Assembly (NCBI GenBank): GCA_002205965.3 | Contig: NADL03000605.1 | Coordinates: forward strand, 434,001-498,000 | DNA from: Kappaphycus alvarezii | Taxonomy: Eukaryota; Rhodophyta; Florideophyceae; Gigartinales; Solieriaceae | Direction: 5' to 3' | Length of the DNA: 64,000 nt | Shown: one piece after another, positions 12,084-23,110 of the stretch | How positions within the stretch are numbered: position 1 is the stretch's first letter | Layout of the letters: each line of letters begins with the position of its first letter | Position numbers and translations under genes: made by a program | The notes under the pieces: generated by a model | Told to the model about the DNA's origin: nothing | Seen by the model: only the letters and a program-made list of their open reading frames with translations | Database searches by the model: none

Positions 12084-13840
12084 GAATTCGAAAGGAAAAC
12101 AGATTCCACGATCTATCGAAACTTGAAATGCCTAGACGAGCATATGGAACGAAAGAAGGGACTGGAGGGCAGGGATCCAGGAACGATGAGCGTGTTGAGT
12201 GGGTAAATTGAAGCAGACGGGTTAAGAGGGCTGAATGAGTTCAACGGGGCGATCTGGCGGGGAGAACTGAGTGGGCTAGGCTGGGCGGTCAATCTGAGAT
12301 AAGTGAATAGAGTGGTATTGGCGGGCGAGAGGGGCGGGTAGAATGGGTTGAACGGGGAGAACTGGCGGAGAGGACTGAGTGGGTTGCAGGGGAGAACTGG
12401 CAGAGAAGACTGATTGGGTTGCAGGGGGAGAACTGGCGGAGAGAGCAAAGAGGATGGAACGGGGCGGGCGCGCTGATAGGGCTGAGCCAAGTGGGCCGAT
12501 GGGCCGAAACAGGCTACCAGAGGGCGGTAAGCGGGCTCATCAGGGTGAGCGGGATGACTGAGCTGTCCAGAACTGGCGGAATAGACAGACTGCTCGACCA
12601 GAGGGCGCTGAGTGGACTGATCAGGGTGATTAGGGTGACCAGGGTGACCGGGCTGCTCAGAAATGTTGCGCTGGGAACACTGGGCAGTCTCAACACATGC
12701 GAAGCAGGGTCGGACCGCCTACCAAAGGCTCCCGATACTGTAAAGGATACAATTTTCGTTTTAGCAATGGTGAGAAGTATTACGATGGCCTTGGTGGGGC
12801 GACCCACGAGGGCAGGCATAGCCTGAGTGCAGGATGAGGATCCATAGGGGAAGGTGTGGCAGAAATTGCCAACGGGTCACAGTCCAGCGAAGGTCGGCAG
12901 CAGAACATGTATCAGTGGTCCGACGGCGATTAATCCCCCGTATGTAACAATTGCTGGAGTGTGACAGCGAGGCGAATAGCTTCGGAAAGGTGAATGCACG
13001 ATCTGGGCGGGCAAATTTCAATAGCAACGGCGGGTATGAGAATGCGACGGATGGTGGCACGGAAACAAGTGAAAGGTCCGGTGGATGGAGCCATGGCAGA
13101 TGCAACCGGTGTGATTGTGGGAAGGGTAGGCGAAACATGGGCTGGAGCCGGGCCAAGGGCAGGAAAAGGGGCCAAGAAAGGGCACAGACCAATCATATTG
13201 AAAACTGTTCGGTGGAGGGTACTCTGAGGCAGCTGATGCAGAATGACGAGGACGACGGCACAGAGAGAAATGTTGGGTACTTTCAGAACAACATTGTCGT
13301 TGGCGGAGCCTAGGTGCGCGGTGAAGTGATTCAAGAGACGGTGAACAAAGGGAGTGTTACCAATCATAGAAGCCGTGGCAACCGTGCAACGCGTCGATAA
13401 GCGAAAAAGGAGGAATAATGTCTGAGGTGGCTGCAACTAGTCCTGAAGAGAACGGAATATAGGGTTTGGATTTCTGCGGGACCTTGAATATCAAGAATAC
13501 TCTTGCGAACTTTCTCGGTATAGCTGAGCAGATACACTTCTGTTGCAAATCTGTGGTCTGTAAACACCATAGTCCGTCCAAAGAGCTCCTTATCGGAGTA
13601 GCAAATATAATGTCAACCCAACTAGCATGGGAGCAAAACTTTGTGCAAATTCTAAGCTTTCCTACCTTTTTTGCGCCCCAATTTCTTGGTGAATTGCAGA
13701 TCCGAATTTAATGTTTGATGACGGCAATGGCCAACAGATAAGGTTATGGGCAGCTTTTTGTTGTTAAGATGGCGAAAATGAATCACAACCTTGGAACAAA
13801 ACAATCCAAAAATCCTCGAAAACAAAAATCTCAATCTGCT
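12084..13840. other. GC-rich unassigned region
   Basis: G-rich on the plus strand. Long open frames exist on both strands (for example 12,419-12,826 plus and 12,930-13,436 minus), but they are Gly/Arg-rich or Pro/Ser-rich as expected from composition, and none shows a family motif. The part from about 13,460 to 13,840 is less biased and also unassigned. Confidence 0.4.
12354..12450. repeat. 35-bp minisatellite
   Basis: Two near-identical 35-bp units, 12,354-12,388 and 12,389-12,423, each beginning GGGGAGAACTGGC and ending GGGTTGCA. A partial third unit follows. Looser relatives (ACTGAGTGGGCT, GGGCTCATCAGGGTGA) are scattered from 12,180 to 12,650. Confidence 0.75.
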
Positions 13841-13844
13841 CGAG

Positions 13845-14135
13845 AAACATCATCACTGCGGCTATTAGTGCCACCAGCACAATATCCTCCATTCCTCCAT
13901 CGTGGTTGATATCTATGGCACCTCTGGTGACGAGGGCCAGAAATGATTCTGAAGCTTCGCTTTCTTTGTTGCTTCCCGTCGTGGTTCTTCCCTTCAACAG
14001 TACTTTGCGACCGACCACGCTACCCGCTTTCTGTTTAGCTCCCAAGAGAAGCAAGCGCGACAGATTAACACCCGCTGTATGTCTGCATAGTTAGTCTCTT
14101 AATACCCCCCGCCCACTTTCGTGCCCAATAACTCT
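13845..14135 (+). pseudogene. LINE 3' fragment, copy 2
   Basis: A 5'-truncated copy of the C-terminal end of the LINE at 52.2 kb. The shared DNA includes TTGATATCTATGGCACC and the tract through CTTGCTTCCCGTC. The coding tail and a short 3' tail with AATACCCCCCG and TTTCGTGCC are kept. 5' truncation is typical of LINE insertion. It is frameshifted. Confidence 0.7.
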
Positions 14136-14621
14136 TGAATATTTTGTTGTCAGCGAAGCAGTCCTTGACCTCTGTTCTCTTTCATAGTAGATCTTTTTGT
14201 CTATATTGTTTCAAGAATGAAATCCTAAAATGACTTTCCCCTATGAATCTGTTGTAGCAAAAATGTTCCTTTCTGTAGGAAAGCGGCCTCTCCACAAACT
14301 TCTGTCTTCTCCTCCCAGTGGGTTTTCAAAAACAAATCTTCCCATCAATTATCTTTTACGAGCAAAATCATGAAATGAATTTTCCCCATAGATTAAAATT
14401 CACTGGGAAACTCCAATTCTGTTTTGTTTTTGAGCATGTTGGTCCTCCTTTTTCAAAAGAAACCTCCTGAATCGCGATCCGCCTCGTCCTCCAAATTAAG
14501 TTCCGATACTTTATCAAGCAGATTTTTAGTTATTGCCATGATTGAATGCAAATTCAAAGCCGGAGCATTGCGTCACAATTTTTTTCGTCCAAGGCCGTGA
14601 AAATTTTTGAAGACGTCGCCC

Positions 14622-14630
14622 TATTTAAAG
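14622..14630 (+). promoter_or_regulatory. TATA box of solo LTR
   Basis: TATTTAAAG, 82 nt before the acidic ORF start. The same nine bases sit before the acidic ORF at 16,160, 22,164 and 41,465. Confidence 0.6.
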
Positions 14631-14703
14631 GTCAAAATCGACGTCGTTGAAGGAAACCCCCGTTATCAGCTACGCCATTGGTCTCTCCCTTTTCGCACTC
14701 AAC

Positions 14704-15334
14704 ATGGCCAACCCCTCCGCCCCTCACCATCACCAAGTCATCCGCGGCCGCGGCCCCCTCAACGCGCTGTCCCTCATGGCCAAGGGACCAGCCGATTATG
14801 ATGATAACTGTAGGAGAGTGGACCGGGAGCGCGTTCGGGAATGCGTCCGCCGGCACTGCTTCGAGGAGGCAAAAGAGGCAGAAGAAACGGTAGAGGAAGA
14901 GGAGGTAGAGAAAGAGGAGGCCGGAGAGGAGGACGAAGAGAAGGAATGGGTGGACCCATGGGAGCCACTAGTGTACAACGGTGGGGGAGCCACTTATGTA
15001 CAACGGCTGGGGTGCTACTGTGGTAAACGAGGGGGAGACCGAGGAATTAATCGTTATTTCTGGCTCTTTCGACAAGGATGAAGAGGAGGATGAAGAAAAG
15101 GACGAGGAGAATGAGGGTGAAAGAGACGTGGAAAGCGCTCAAATGGTGGGCAGGGGGCCGGACAGTATGGAAAAGGTGGTTTCGACGCAGGAACCAGATG
15201 AGGGTATCTTTAGTGGTTTGGGTATCTCCCAGGAGAAAATAGAGAATTGTAAGCCTTTTGTGGATAATTGTGGGAACTGGTTGGGTGAAATGGATATTTT
15301 AGGGGACTTTTTACGCTCTGATCTCTACAACTAA
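14704..15334 (+). pseudogene. LTR-encoded acidic ORF, copy A2 (one frameshift)
   Basis: The best-preserved plus-strand copy. In order: a short His/Pro-rich N-terminus; GRGPLNALSLMAKGP; DYDDNCRRVD; an Arg-rich stretch ending CFEEAKEAEE; a Glu-rich region; a second acidic run (DEEEDEEKDEE); and the conserved C-terminus with VVSTQEPDEGIFSGL, SQEKIENCKPF, NCGNWLGEMDIL and DFLRSDLYN. An in-frame ATG at 14,647 lies only 17 nt past the TATA box; 14,704 is preferred because it aligns with A3 and A5. The frame is broken by an imperfect 25/26-bp tandem duplication at 14,960-15,010. The function is unknown. Confidence 0.75.
14960..15010. repeat. 25/26-bp tandem duplication breaking copy A2
   Basis: GGGAGCCACTAGTGTACAAC at 14,960 is repeated as GGGAGCCACTTATGTACAAC at 14,985. 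The second unit is one base longer, which shifts the reading frame. Confidence 0.8.
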
Positions 15335-16116
15335 GATTGTAAGGACAAAATATAGATATTTATCCTAATATAATCTGGTGTTAGTCTTTCTCGTTCACAC
15401 GAATCCATTTGGTCCATCTTATGGTTCTTAGTACGTTTATTTGAGACTTGAGGGTTAGCCAAAAAGTTCATAAAAGCTTAGTAAAGTGATTCGTCTTGTG
15501 GGGCTAAGCATGTTGGAAGACAACTTCAAGTCAAGTCCGAGTAGTATGAAGTTGAGAGTCAGCTTCAAACCAAAGAACCATTTTCTCACGCTGGTTACAG
15601 AGCATCAGTAGTAGATCCTGCCCCTTCTATACTTGCTTGTAGGCCTCTCAGCTGTCGTCCTTACCCAATCTTTTTTGCTCTTTCAACTATACCACGGTAG
15701 CACATTTGTCGCTTGGAACAACTCCTTCTTGGGGTAATTGGTTCTGAGTATCTCTTCCCCCGAAGAGTTACCCCTATCAGAATTCAAATTCAGTGTACAG
15801 CTCCATTTCACATTTATTTTAGAGGATTTGGTACTTCTTTCTCAAAAATGGAATCTTCCAATCGTGATACTCTTAGTTCTCCAAATTTAGTTCTGATATT
15901 TTATCAAGCAGATATATTTCCTTTCCCCCTCAACCATGGCAGTAAACAACAGCAGCGTGTCCTAATAATTATGATTTCGCCCAAGGCTGTGAAAATTTCC
16001 TAAGAAATTACTCTATTTAGATTTATTCATTTATTTTTGCTGTGCGGCCTTGAGACGGCTTTTCGGGAAATTCAAGTGGTACCCCTTGTCATCCTGTAGG
16101 ATATTTCGGGCCAAAA

Positions 16117-16160
16117 CCGACCGCATCCTTCAAATATTAAATCACCCCACATTTCCCCCT
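16117..16160 (-). repeat. Dispersed motif, copy 3
   Basis: On the plus strand: CATCCTTCAAATATTAAATC, then ACCCCACATTTCCCCC, ending directly at the LTR TATTTAAAG box. It is part of a longer repeat (16,035-16,160) resembling 29,840-29,945. Confidence 0.5.
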
Positions 16161-16168
16161 ATTTAAAG
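16160..16168 (+). promoter_or_regulatory. TATA box of G5 5' LTR
   Basis: TATTTAAAG, 88 nt before the acidic ORF start by alignment. Confidence 0.5.
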
Positions 16169-16247
16169 TCTGGTAGTGTCCTAGCAGTACTGAAGCAAAA
16201 TATCCTGCTATGAACCACTATACTGACTCACGCCCTCTTTCATCAAC

Positions 16248-16812
16248 ATGTGTAACTCCCTCCGTCCTCCAAAATTGCCCAGTCATCCTTGCTACGACGT
16301 CCCATTACTGGCTTAGCTTCGATGTCCACTGGGCGACTGACTACGAGGATTACTATAGACGAATGGAACGAAAAACTGTTCGGCGATGGGTCCGGAAGAA
16401 TTGCTTCGAGCAGACAAAAGAGGAAGAGGAGGATCAGAAAGAAGAATAGAAGGTAAATGAAGAAGAGGAAGAAGGGGAAGTAGAGAAAGAGAAGGTTGAG
16501 GAGAGTAAAGAGCATGAAGAAGCTGAGGAGGAATTGTAGGTATCTTAAGAGGAGGATGACTGGATGGACTGTTTGGATCCACTGGTGCGCCACAGCGGGG
16601 AAGCTTCTGTTGAGGACGGAGGGCGGAGTGAGGTATTATCCTTTTTGTTGGACTCTTTTTCTGGATATAGGGCGGAATGTGAGGGTCGTAGAGAGGGATT
16701 GGAGTATCTTGACATGTCTGAGGAAGTTAATTATCATTCTGGGCCATTATCTGGAATTTTTAGAGATGGAAATGGTAGTAAAGATATTTTAGAGAACCAT
16801 TCTTTGCTTTAA
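16248..16812 (+). pseudogene. LTR-encoded acidic ORF, copy A3 (decayed)
   Basis: ATG by alignment with A2 (ATGTGTAACTCC). After a frameshift, the frame carries DYEDYYRRMERKTVRRW, CFEQTKEEEE, a Glu/Lys run with three in-frame stops (16,447 to about 16,550), then WMDCLDPL and a C-terminus ending DILENHSLL that matches the MDIL region of A2. The acidic character and the two ends are kept although the frame is dead. Confidence 0.65.
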
Positions 16813-17299
16813 TTGCAGCGATTAAGATTCTGAGGAGTAAATCTAGATGTTTACCATGATATTACCTACTGCTAGTCTCTTTGTCCACGCGATTCCCTGA
16901 AATGCATATTATTGTAGTTGGAATGTCTGTTTGAGACTCTAATATTAACCAAAAAGTCTATTAGAGCTGAGTTAATTGCTTCATCTAGCAGAATTCAAGC
17001 AATTTTTGAGACAGCTTCAAGTACAGACCCAAGTAGTCTAGAATTTGAAAATCAGCTTGTGCCGTAAGAGGCATTTACTCTGCGTTTTTCTCTGAGCATA
17101 AGTTGTGTGCTCTGCCCCCTCTATACTAACTTGGTACCTGTCGGTCTCCCCTCCGTTGTAATCTCCTCCTGTTCCCACAATCCTACTTCCAGAGCAAATT
17201 TGCCGCTTCCAACGCACCCTTCTTGGGAATACTGCCTCCGAGAAAATCATTCTCTGCAGAATTAATCCTATCAAATTTATCACCACCACCTTGCCCCAC

Positions 17300-20200
17300 T
17301 ACTACCGTCAATCACACTTCTCGATGTCAGTTTTCGGGCTCTTTTGTCTTCACGGGGGCCACTATCCTCCGGCTGCTGTCGTAGCACCTCTGAGTCTAAC
17401 GGTCTACGCCCGACAGTTTTAAGCATTCTGTCACCCGAACCTATTGGAACCCCTCCAGAACCTTCTTCCATCAAGGAACTCACTACATTCGTTAATGGCG
17501 TAGTCGATGGTAGTCTGCTTCACTCTTGGAGGACTTGGCTGAGCAGTGCCTACGTTTTCATAAGCCTCTACACTTTTCAGGAATAGTAAGTATAAAAGAA
17601 TTGAGAGATATAGAGAGTGACTACTCCATCTTTACCTTTAGTGATGAAGATAAAGAGTCAAAAATTCTTCGAAAATGGAAACCTTTGTGATAGCAGGATG
17701 CTAAATTTTGCATGGGACTAGTGGGATTCTGAGAATCGGAAGTAAAATGAATGTAGTTTAAAGTTTTCTTTTCATTTGTAGTAATTTGCGAGAGTATTGT
17801 ATTCCTGGACAAGGTTGATAGTGTAAAAGATGAAAGTTAATTTGTAGAATTTGAAAATTAGGTGGCAAACAAACCCGAAAGTATGGAACCAACGGGAGTG
17901 GCTCATCAAAACGGAGATGAAGATGGTAGCTGGAAAGAAGAACTGAATATTGTGGACGTTAATGAAATTTCGAGCACCATCCCTTTACGGCGTCTAAGAA
18001 GATATCAGGGGTATTAACATCTTCCAGATTTATTACGTGGAGCATTTCAGATCTAAAAAAAGCAAGTACGATTGTCACCCACTATCTTGAACTGACTGAT
18101 ATTCGACCAATTTAACGTAGACCTAGACTTCAACCGCCAAAATATGACTAGCATATTTCCCAAAACATTATGAATACCCCGGAAAGTGATATGGTTCGGT
18201 TAGTCACCCTCCCATTGTCATCACATTTTGTAGTTGCACCAAAAATGGTGGAAAGCTTCTATTTTGGGTGAACTACAGATAATTGAATAAAAGAACGATA
18301 CTAGATCGATTTCCTATTCCAAAGATGGAGGAAATACTCGAAGATTTAAGGGAAGGGGTACATTTCACATAAAATGTCCTAAATCCTGACCATCGACTGA
18401 TTCCTTTTGATGAAAATTGTGAGCACAAGTTATCTTTTAGGAGAAATACTGGTCAGTTTAGATTCGTGATGATGTCATTCGATCTCAGGAGTGCACCAAC
18501 CGAATTCCAAAGATTTCTGAATGAGGTCTTGAAGGGACGCAAACTTTCTAGGGTCCATCTTGATTAATTTGTGGTATATTTAAATAATTTGCATAAGAAA
18601 CTTTCGGATATCAAGATAGTAGTTGAGAAAAATAGGAGTACAGCTTGAAAACAAAAATCATTACATGCTTGTTTGCGCAAGACTTTATCAGGCCATCGGA
18701 CCACACTTTTGATCTATGGGAAATCATATTGATCCTGAAAATAAAAAAAATTGAACCGGCACCAGTATCTACCTCAAAAAATAAAATTCAAAGCTTCATC
18801 AGAGACTTAGCCCTGAAAGTTGAGCCGGTAGACCCCGGAACTACGATAAATGAGAAAGATTTTTTGGAACAAGGAAATTCAAATCAGAATAGACAAGCTT
18901 AAAATAATCTATGCAACCCTACAGTACTCAATATATCTATATTTTTAAAAGCCACGGGTGATAGAACCAGATAGATCTGAAATGTATGTGGTGGCAGTTC
19001 TGTATCAAGAAGATGAAAACGAAAATTCGTACTACGTTCAATTCGCAATTCGCACTGTAAGTGGTTCACAGAAGAGATAATATGTCATTCAGAAGGAATC
19101 AATAGTGTTTTTCTTTGCAGTTTAAAAGTTTCGTGTTTAACTTTTATCAATAGAAAAGCTTAATCTTAGAAAAACTTACCAGGAACCAAGGCATCATTTC
19201 GGAAGAAAGATGAGTGGCCTCAACTGGCTTGAATAACTCGGTAAAGTAGCAGACTATCGTTTTCAAATTGCATATCTCACCCTAATGCTTCGCTCAACAA
19301 GGTGATAAATTATTTCGGTTGGTGAAACTTTCGAATCCGAGTAATTTTTTCCCCGAGAATGTTATAAGAGTAAGAGAAAATCCGAGATGCCGCAAGACTA
19401 CTTTTCACGCTAATATCCAATAACGCATTAAATTCTTAGAGAATTTAGAAATACGTCACATCGATAGAAAGCACAGAGAACGGATGCATAAAAATCAAAT
19501 AGCGTTCGCTGTGTTCGAAGCAAAGCATTTCGACTCACGACAGCCGGGCCGCGACTAGTAGCCACATAAAAAAGGATTAATAAAATCCTCAGTACATTTT
19601 GCAATGAACTCGTTCGATTGGATCTCGAAACAAAAAAGCAACTAATTACGGAAAGATTTTGGTGGCCCAAAAACCAGAAAGATGTCTACAAATTATTGAA
19701 AATCTGGGAAGCCTATCAAAATTTCAATCCAACCCGAAATAGCAAGACTACAAAAGGCCTCTTTATTTGAGGGCTTTTTGAAACTTTCTCAACCGACTTG
19801 ACTACTTTATTCAAAGGAAAATTTTCTACAAACCAAATGTATTCTCATAGGATCTGAGCGCTTTAATAGACGGCAAATGTAGGTCGCAAAAAAGAAGGAT
19901 AATGCAGAGGTTTTCCTTCGATTTGCTCAAAAAAGTAAATGAGCCATTTCCTCTCTCAAAATTAATTATCTTGGATAACTGTTTCTGATGATTTTTTTTG
20001 TTTTGCTGCAAAACTATTTCTGCTTTTTTGAAGAGCGATGTATTTACTAAATCGAAACCAGATCTCGTCTACTTTTCCATGTCCACTTGATAGCTGAAAG
20101 AATGATAGTACCAATCAAACGGGAAATAACAAAAACTAAAGCAGACGGAGACATCGAGTGTGAAAATGCTTAGCCAAAGATGCTATATGTGTACCTTCGA

Positions 20201-21300
20201 ATATGAAGTGTAAGTATTCGCTCAAAATCTGATTTTCTATGCCGAAGAGCTGGAACAACTACTACAAAATAAGTGGAGGGAAGTATGGTCGATCATGAAA
20301 ATAAGTAGGTCGAGTTATAAGGCACACAAAAATTTCATATCAAACTAAACACTGCCAAATACAGGAAATTAAGTACGAAGAATCAAGGACAAAGCGTTTT
20401 AGTCAGCTCCAAAGGCCTTTTACTGCATGAAAAATTCATATTTCAGGGTATAAAATGGCCAGCATTCCAATTAAAATACTCAACACTTTCAGTATCACAT
20501 TGGAAGGGCACCCGTGTTGCAAGCTCTGAACAACCTCAGTAAATAGATTGGGAAGGAATATCTACGGATCACGTATCATTTCTCACTAGCAAAGACCTGA
20601 AGACTTAAGTATCACAAAAAATAATTACGTGGAAATATGAGTTATACTCATTTACAACTATGCAGTGCTTATTATACGAAAAAAGAGAGCTTCGGAATGG
20701 GTTGCATGGTTTCCTGAAGATTATTAATAGCTATATGTCATCATTCACTTTCACATTAACCTATGACGATGTTTCTGTACGTTAAAAAGTCCGTTGATTC
20801 CGGAGAAAACTATCAGCTTCTAATATATGTTCTTTTCTAGTTACGAAACGGATTTTTTATAGAAGTTCCAAATTTGGTGTAGTTTAGATATCATTATTCC
20901 GTCGAAAGATATGTCGGAGTATCTACCACGGAGCCGTTACAAACTTATCCCAGTATCGCACGCACAGGTTTATTGATTTCTCAAGTGACACAAATTTATA
21001 TAACTTACAGGGTAAGATTGATCTCCGGATATGGAATAGTGATAGGTACCGAGTCCGTTATTGGAGCCTCTTCCTATACCTAGCCACAAAATTAGTTCAA
21101 GTATGGAATCTGATCCTCTTAGTAAGATCAGTAATGATGACCTGAGGAAGAGCTACTGAAAATCATAAAATGCCCAGAAAAGAGTCTAGGCGTCTCCCCG
21201 AGAGAACCACCTGCAGGCCTCAACATACAGAAAAGCAGTCGCTAACGTCCACTGAGGGAATCTACCGCATCTTCGTCTAACACTCTCCTTCATAATCATT
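17300..21300 (+). pseudogene. Internal region of G5: gag?, pol and 3' ORF remnants
   Basis: Gag is not recognisable (17,300-17,950). From 17,998, CATCTTCCAG...GCATTTCAGATCTAA matches the start of RT in G1 and G2. RT traces run to about 18,640 and include a decayed form of the catalytic box. RNase H is near 18,950-19,150 and integrase about 19,640-20,550, with GATTTTGGTGGCC and AAATGGCCAGCATTCC as the clearest blocks. The 3' ORF begins about 20,560 and shows GTTTCTGTACGTT, matching the CFRTLNG coding stretch of G2 and G3. Everything is interrupted many times. Confidence 0.55.
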
Positions 21301-21599
21301 ACATCACACAATCAGTAGATGGGCGATAACCTTTTTGGATGCGCAATATCCCCGAGGACCCGAACATTGCGCTAGTCATTTATATTACAATGATGAGCAT
21401 CTTATTCTGTTTTCGGTCGCCATACGGACGGACCCTATCATACCAAGATTGATTATTTATGCTTTTTGTCTACTTTTCTTATATATAATTATTTGTGCGA
21501 TACATTTCGGATGTGTGTGCACATATTTTGTATTATTTTACTCTTAGAAGATTAAAAAGAGTCACGGGAGAAAATTTTATTCAACCCTGTCTTGATGTT

Positions 21600-23110
21600 A
21601 TCAGAATTATATATGAAGGCATGATATGATGCGAAATACCAATGGCACCTACGTACTTTTTGCAACCTCATATTTTAAATGAGCTACATAAATATCCTTT
21701 TGAAAGACCTCATATTTGATGAATATGGCAACATATACTACTAAGATCAGCAGAAGAAAAATGAAGACCCAAGAAGTTCGCTTTTAGAGGGACGACATTT
21801 GAATACAAAAACGTTTCCTACTGCAAATTTCTGGTCCCATCATCCCCAGATCCATCCTTGGCCTCTCCTTCTTCGAAAAATCATCCTGTCTTTTCTTTCA
21901 ACAAAAAACTTATTATTTTTCTCCTTTATCAATCCAAAATCACTGCATGACTCCATTTTCCATTTCATGTTTGAAGATTTAGTCCTCTTTTTTCTAGACG
22001 AAATATTTCGACCCGTGATCTGACTCGTTCTCCAAATTCAGTAATAATATTTTATTATGAATGTTTTTTATTGTTGCCCCGAACGCATGCAAAACAAAAG
22101 CCACAGCAATTCCCCGTTTTTTTATTTTATCCACAGACGTGAGAATATTCGAGAACATTAAACTATTTAAAGTTCGATAGCTACCCCTTTGATGAGAATA
22201 TCCTGTAATTAACCAAACTATTGACTCACCCACTTTGTATTCAACTTTACCAGCCTCCATCAGTCCCTCTTCACCGCTATGTCATCCACAGTCCACCGCA
22301 CAATTAACGCCTTGGCTTTGATGTCCAACAGGTCGACTAAATACGGGAAATGGTTCAGAAAGATGGACCAGGAAAGCATTCGGGAGTGAATAAGACATCT
22401 ATTAAGGAAGGATGCAGGGTAGCCAGAAGAAGAAGTAGAGTTAGAAGAGGAAGATAATCATGAGGATGCTGAGTTGGATGTTAATGTATCGAAAAATGCG
22501 AAGGATTGAACATTCATCGGCAGTTGATGAGCCTGAGGTAGGATTGCCGGACTTTTACATGTCAAAAAAGGCTACCTATATTCAGTGCTAATCTACAAAA
22601 CGTTTACTGAAAATATTAGGGGTATGGATCTCTTGGAGGGATCTTTTGACTGTTATCTCGACAAAAAAGGGTTGTGAGGAGGAGATATAGATACTTTTTC
22701 TGATAGTATCTACTGCTATTTTTTCTCTTCTACAAGAATACTTATAATCCTTTTTATGGTAAATAGTAGATTTTCTTGAGACTTTAGCGTTATCCAGAAA
22801 ATCTATCCAAGCTGATTAAACTGCTTCATCTAATAGGGGCGAAAAAACCTGTTCTACAACTTCAAGTTCAAACTCAAGTAGTACAGGATTTAAAAGTCGA
22901 CTTCTGTCCTAAGAGATTTCTACTTTACGCTATTTCCTTAGCAAAGGTTTTTTTATATTTCTGCTTCCGCGTTCTGCTGTAGCATTTCGATCCCCGTCCT
23001 TATTGACCATTCTCCTTCACACAGGCACACTTCGGTAGCACTCTTCGCGCTTGGAACAACTCCGTTCCGAGATTACCGGTTTTGATTTTCCGCCAGCCAG
23101 CTCAAGATTA
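21600..23110 (+). mobile_element. 3' LTR of G5
   Basis: It holds a TATTTAAAG box (22,164-22,172), acidic ORF copy A4, and the LTR 3' part with AACTTCAAGTTCAAACTC and CGCTTGGAACAACTCC. The end is diverged (about 23,085-23,110) and the start is approximate, set by the length of the 5' LTR. Confidence 0.55.
22279..22670 (+). pseudogene. LTR-encoded acidic ORF, copy A4 (decayed)
   Basis: The N-terminus reads INALALMSNRSTKYG then FRKMDQESIRE, parallel to PLNALxLMA and DYDDYCRRMD of other copies. Stops follow at the next two positions, then PEEEVELEEED and an acidic tail. Near 22,620 a stretch reading RGMDLLEGSFDCYL matches the C-terminal MDIL motif. The ATG lies 107 nt past the TATA box. Confidence 0.6.

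Larger units (their letters stand above)
14390..15779 (+). mobile_element. Solo LTR of the G lineage
   Basis: The right end is exact (...TTACCCCTATCA, 15,779). It contains the upstream block with CCAAGGCCGTGAAAATTT, the TATTTAAAG box, the acidic ORF and the long 3' part with AGTCAAGTCCGAGTAGTA. No primer-binding site or gag follows, so it is either a solo LTR or the end of a deleted element. The left edge is placed where similarity to the LTR starting at 15.8 kb begins and is approximate. The two LTRs lie nearly end to end. Confidence 0.65.
15800..17273 (+). mobile_element. 5' LTR of G5
   Basis: It shares with the solo LTR the blocks TTTATCAAGCAGATAT and CCAAGGCTGTGAAAATTTCC, a TATTTAAAG box, the acidic ORF and the 3' part. 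It ends CCTATCA at 17,273. About 120 bp (16,025-16,150) not found in the solo LTR are inserted before the TATA box and carry copy 3 of the dispersed motif. Confidence 0.6.
15800..23110 (+). mobile_element. Very old gypsy element G5 with both LTRs
   Basis: LTR (about 15,800-17,273), internal region, and a second LTR (about 21,600-23,110), all collinear with G2. The internal region has no frame over 85 codons, but short blocks can be followed through RT, RNase H, integrase and the 3' ORF. Both LTRs hold a decayed acidic ORF. The decay is far greater than in G1-G3, so this insertion is the oldest of the set. The outer limits are approximate. Confidence 0.6.

Noticed and set aside
12113-13436. 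Long minus-strand Pro/Ser-rich and plus-strand Gly/Arg-rich frames
   Set aside because: Open frames are expected in G-rich repetitive DNA on both strands; no motif, no intron signals and mutual overlap.
15779-15790. GAATTC after two LTR ends (12,084 and 15,780) as a target-site duplication
   Set aside because: No matching GAATT was found directly before a recognisable LTR start on the left side of either element. Internal DNA after the primer-binding site also contains GAATTCGAGTTG, so the match may come from an internal deletion.
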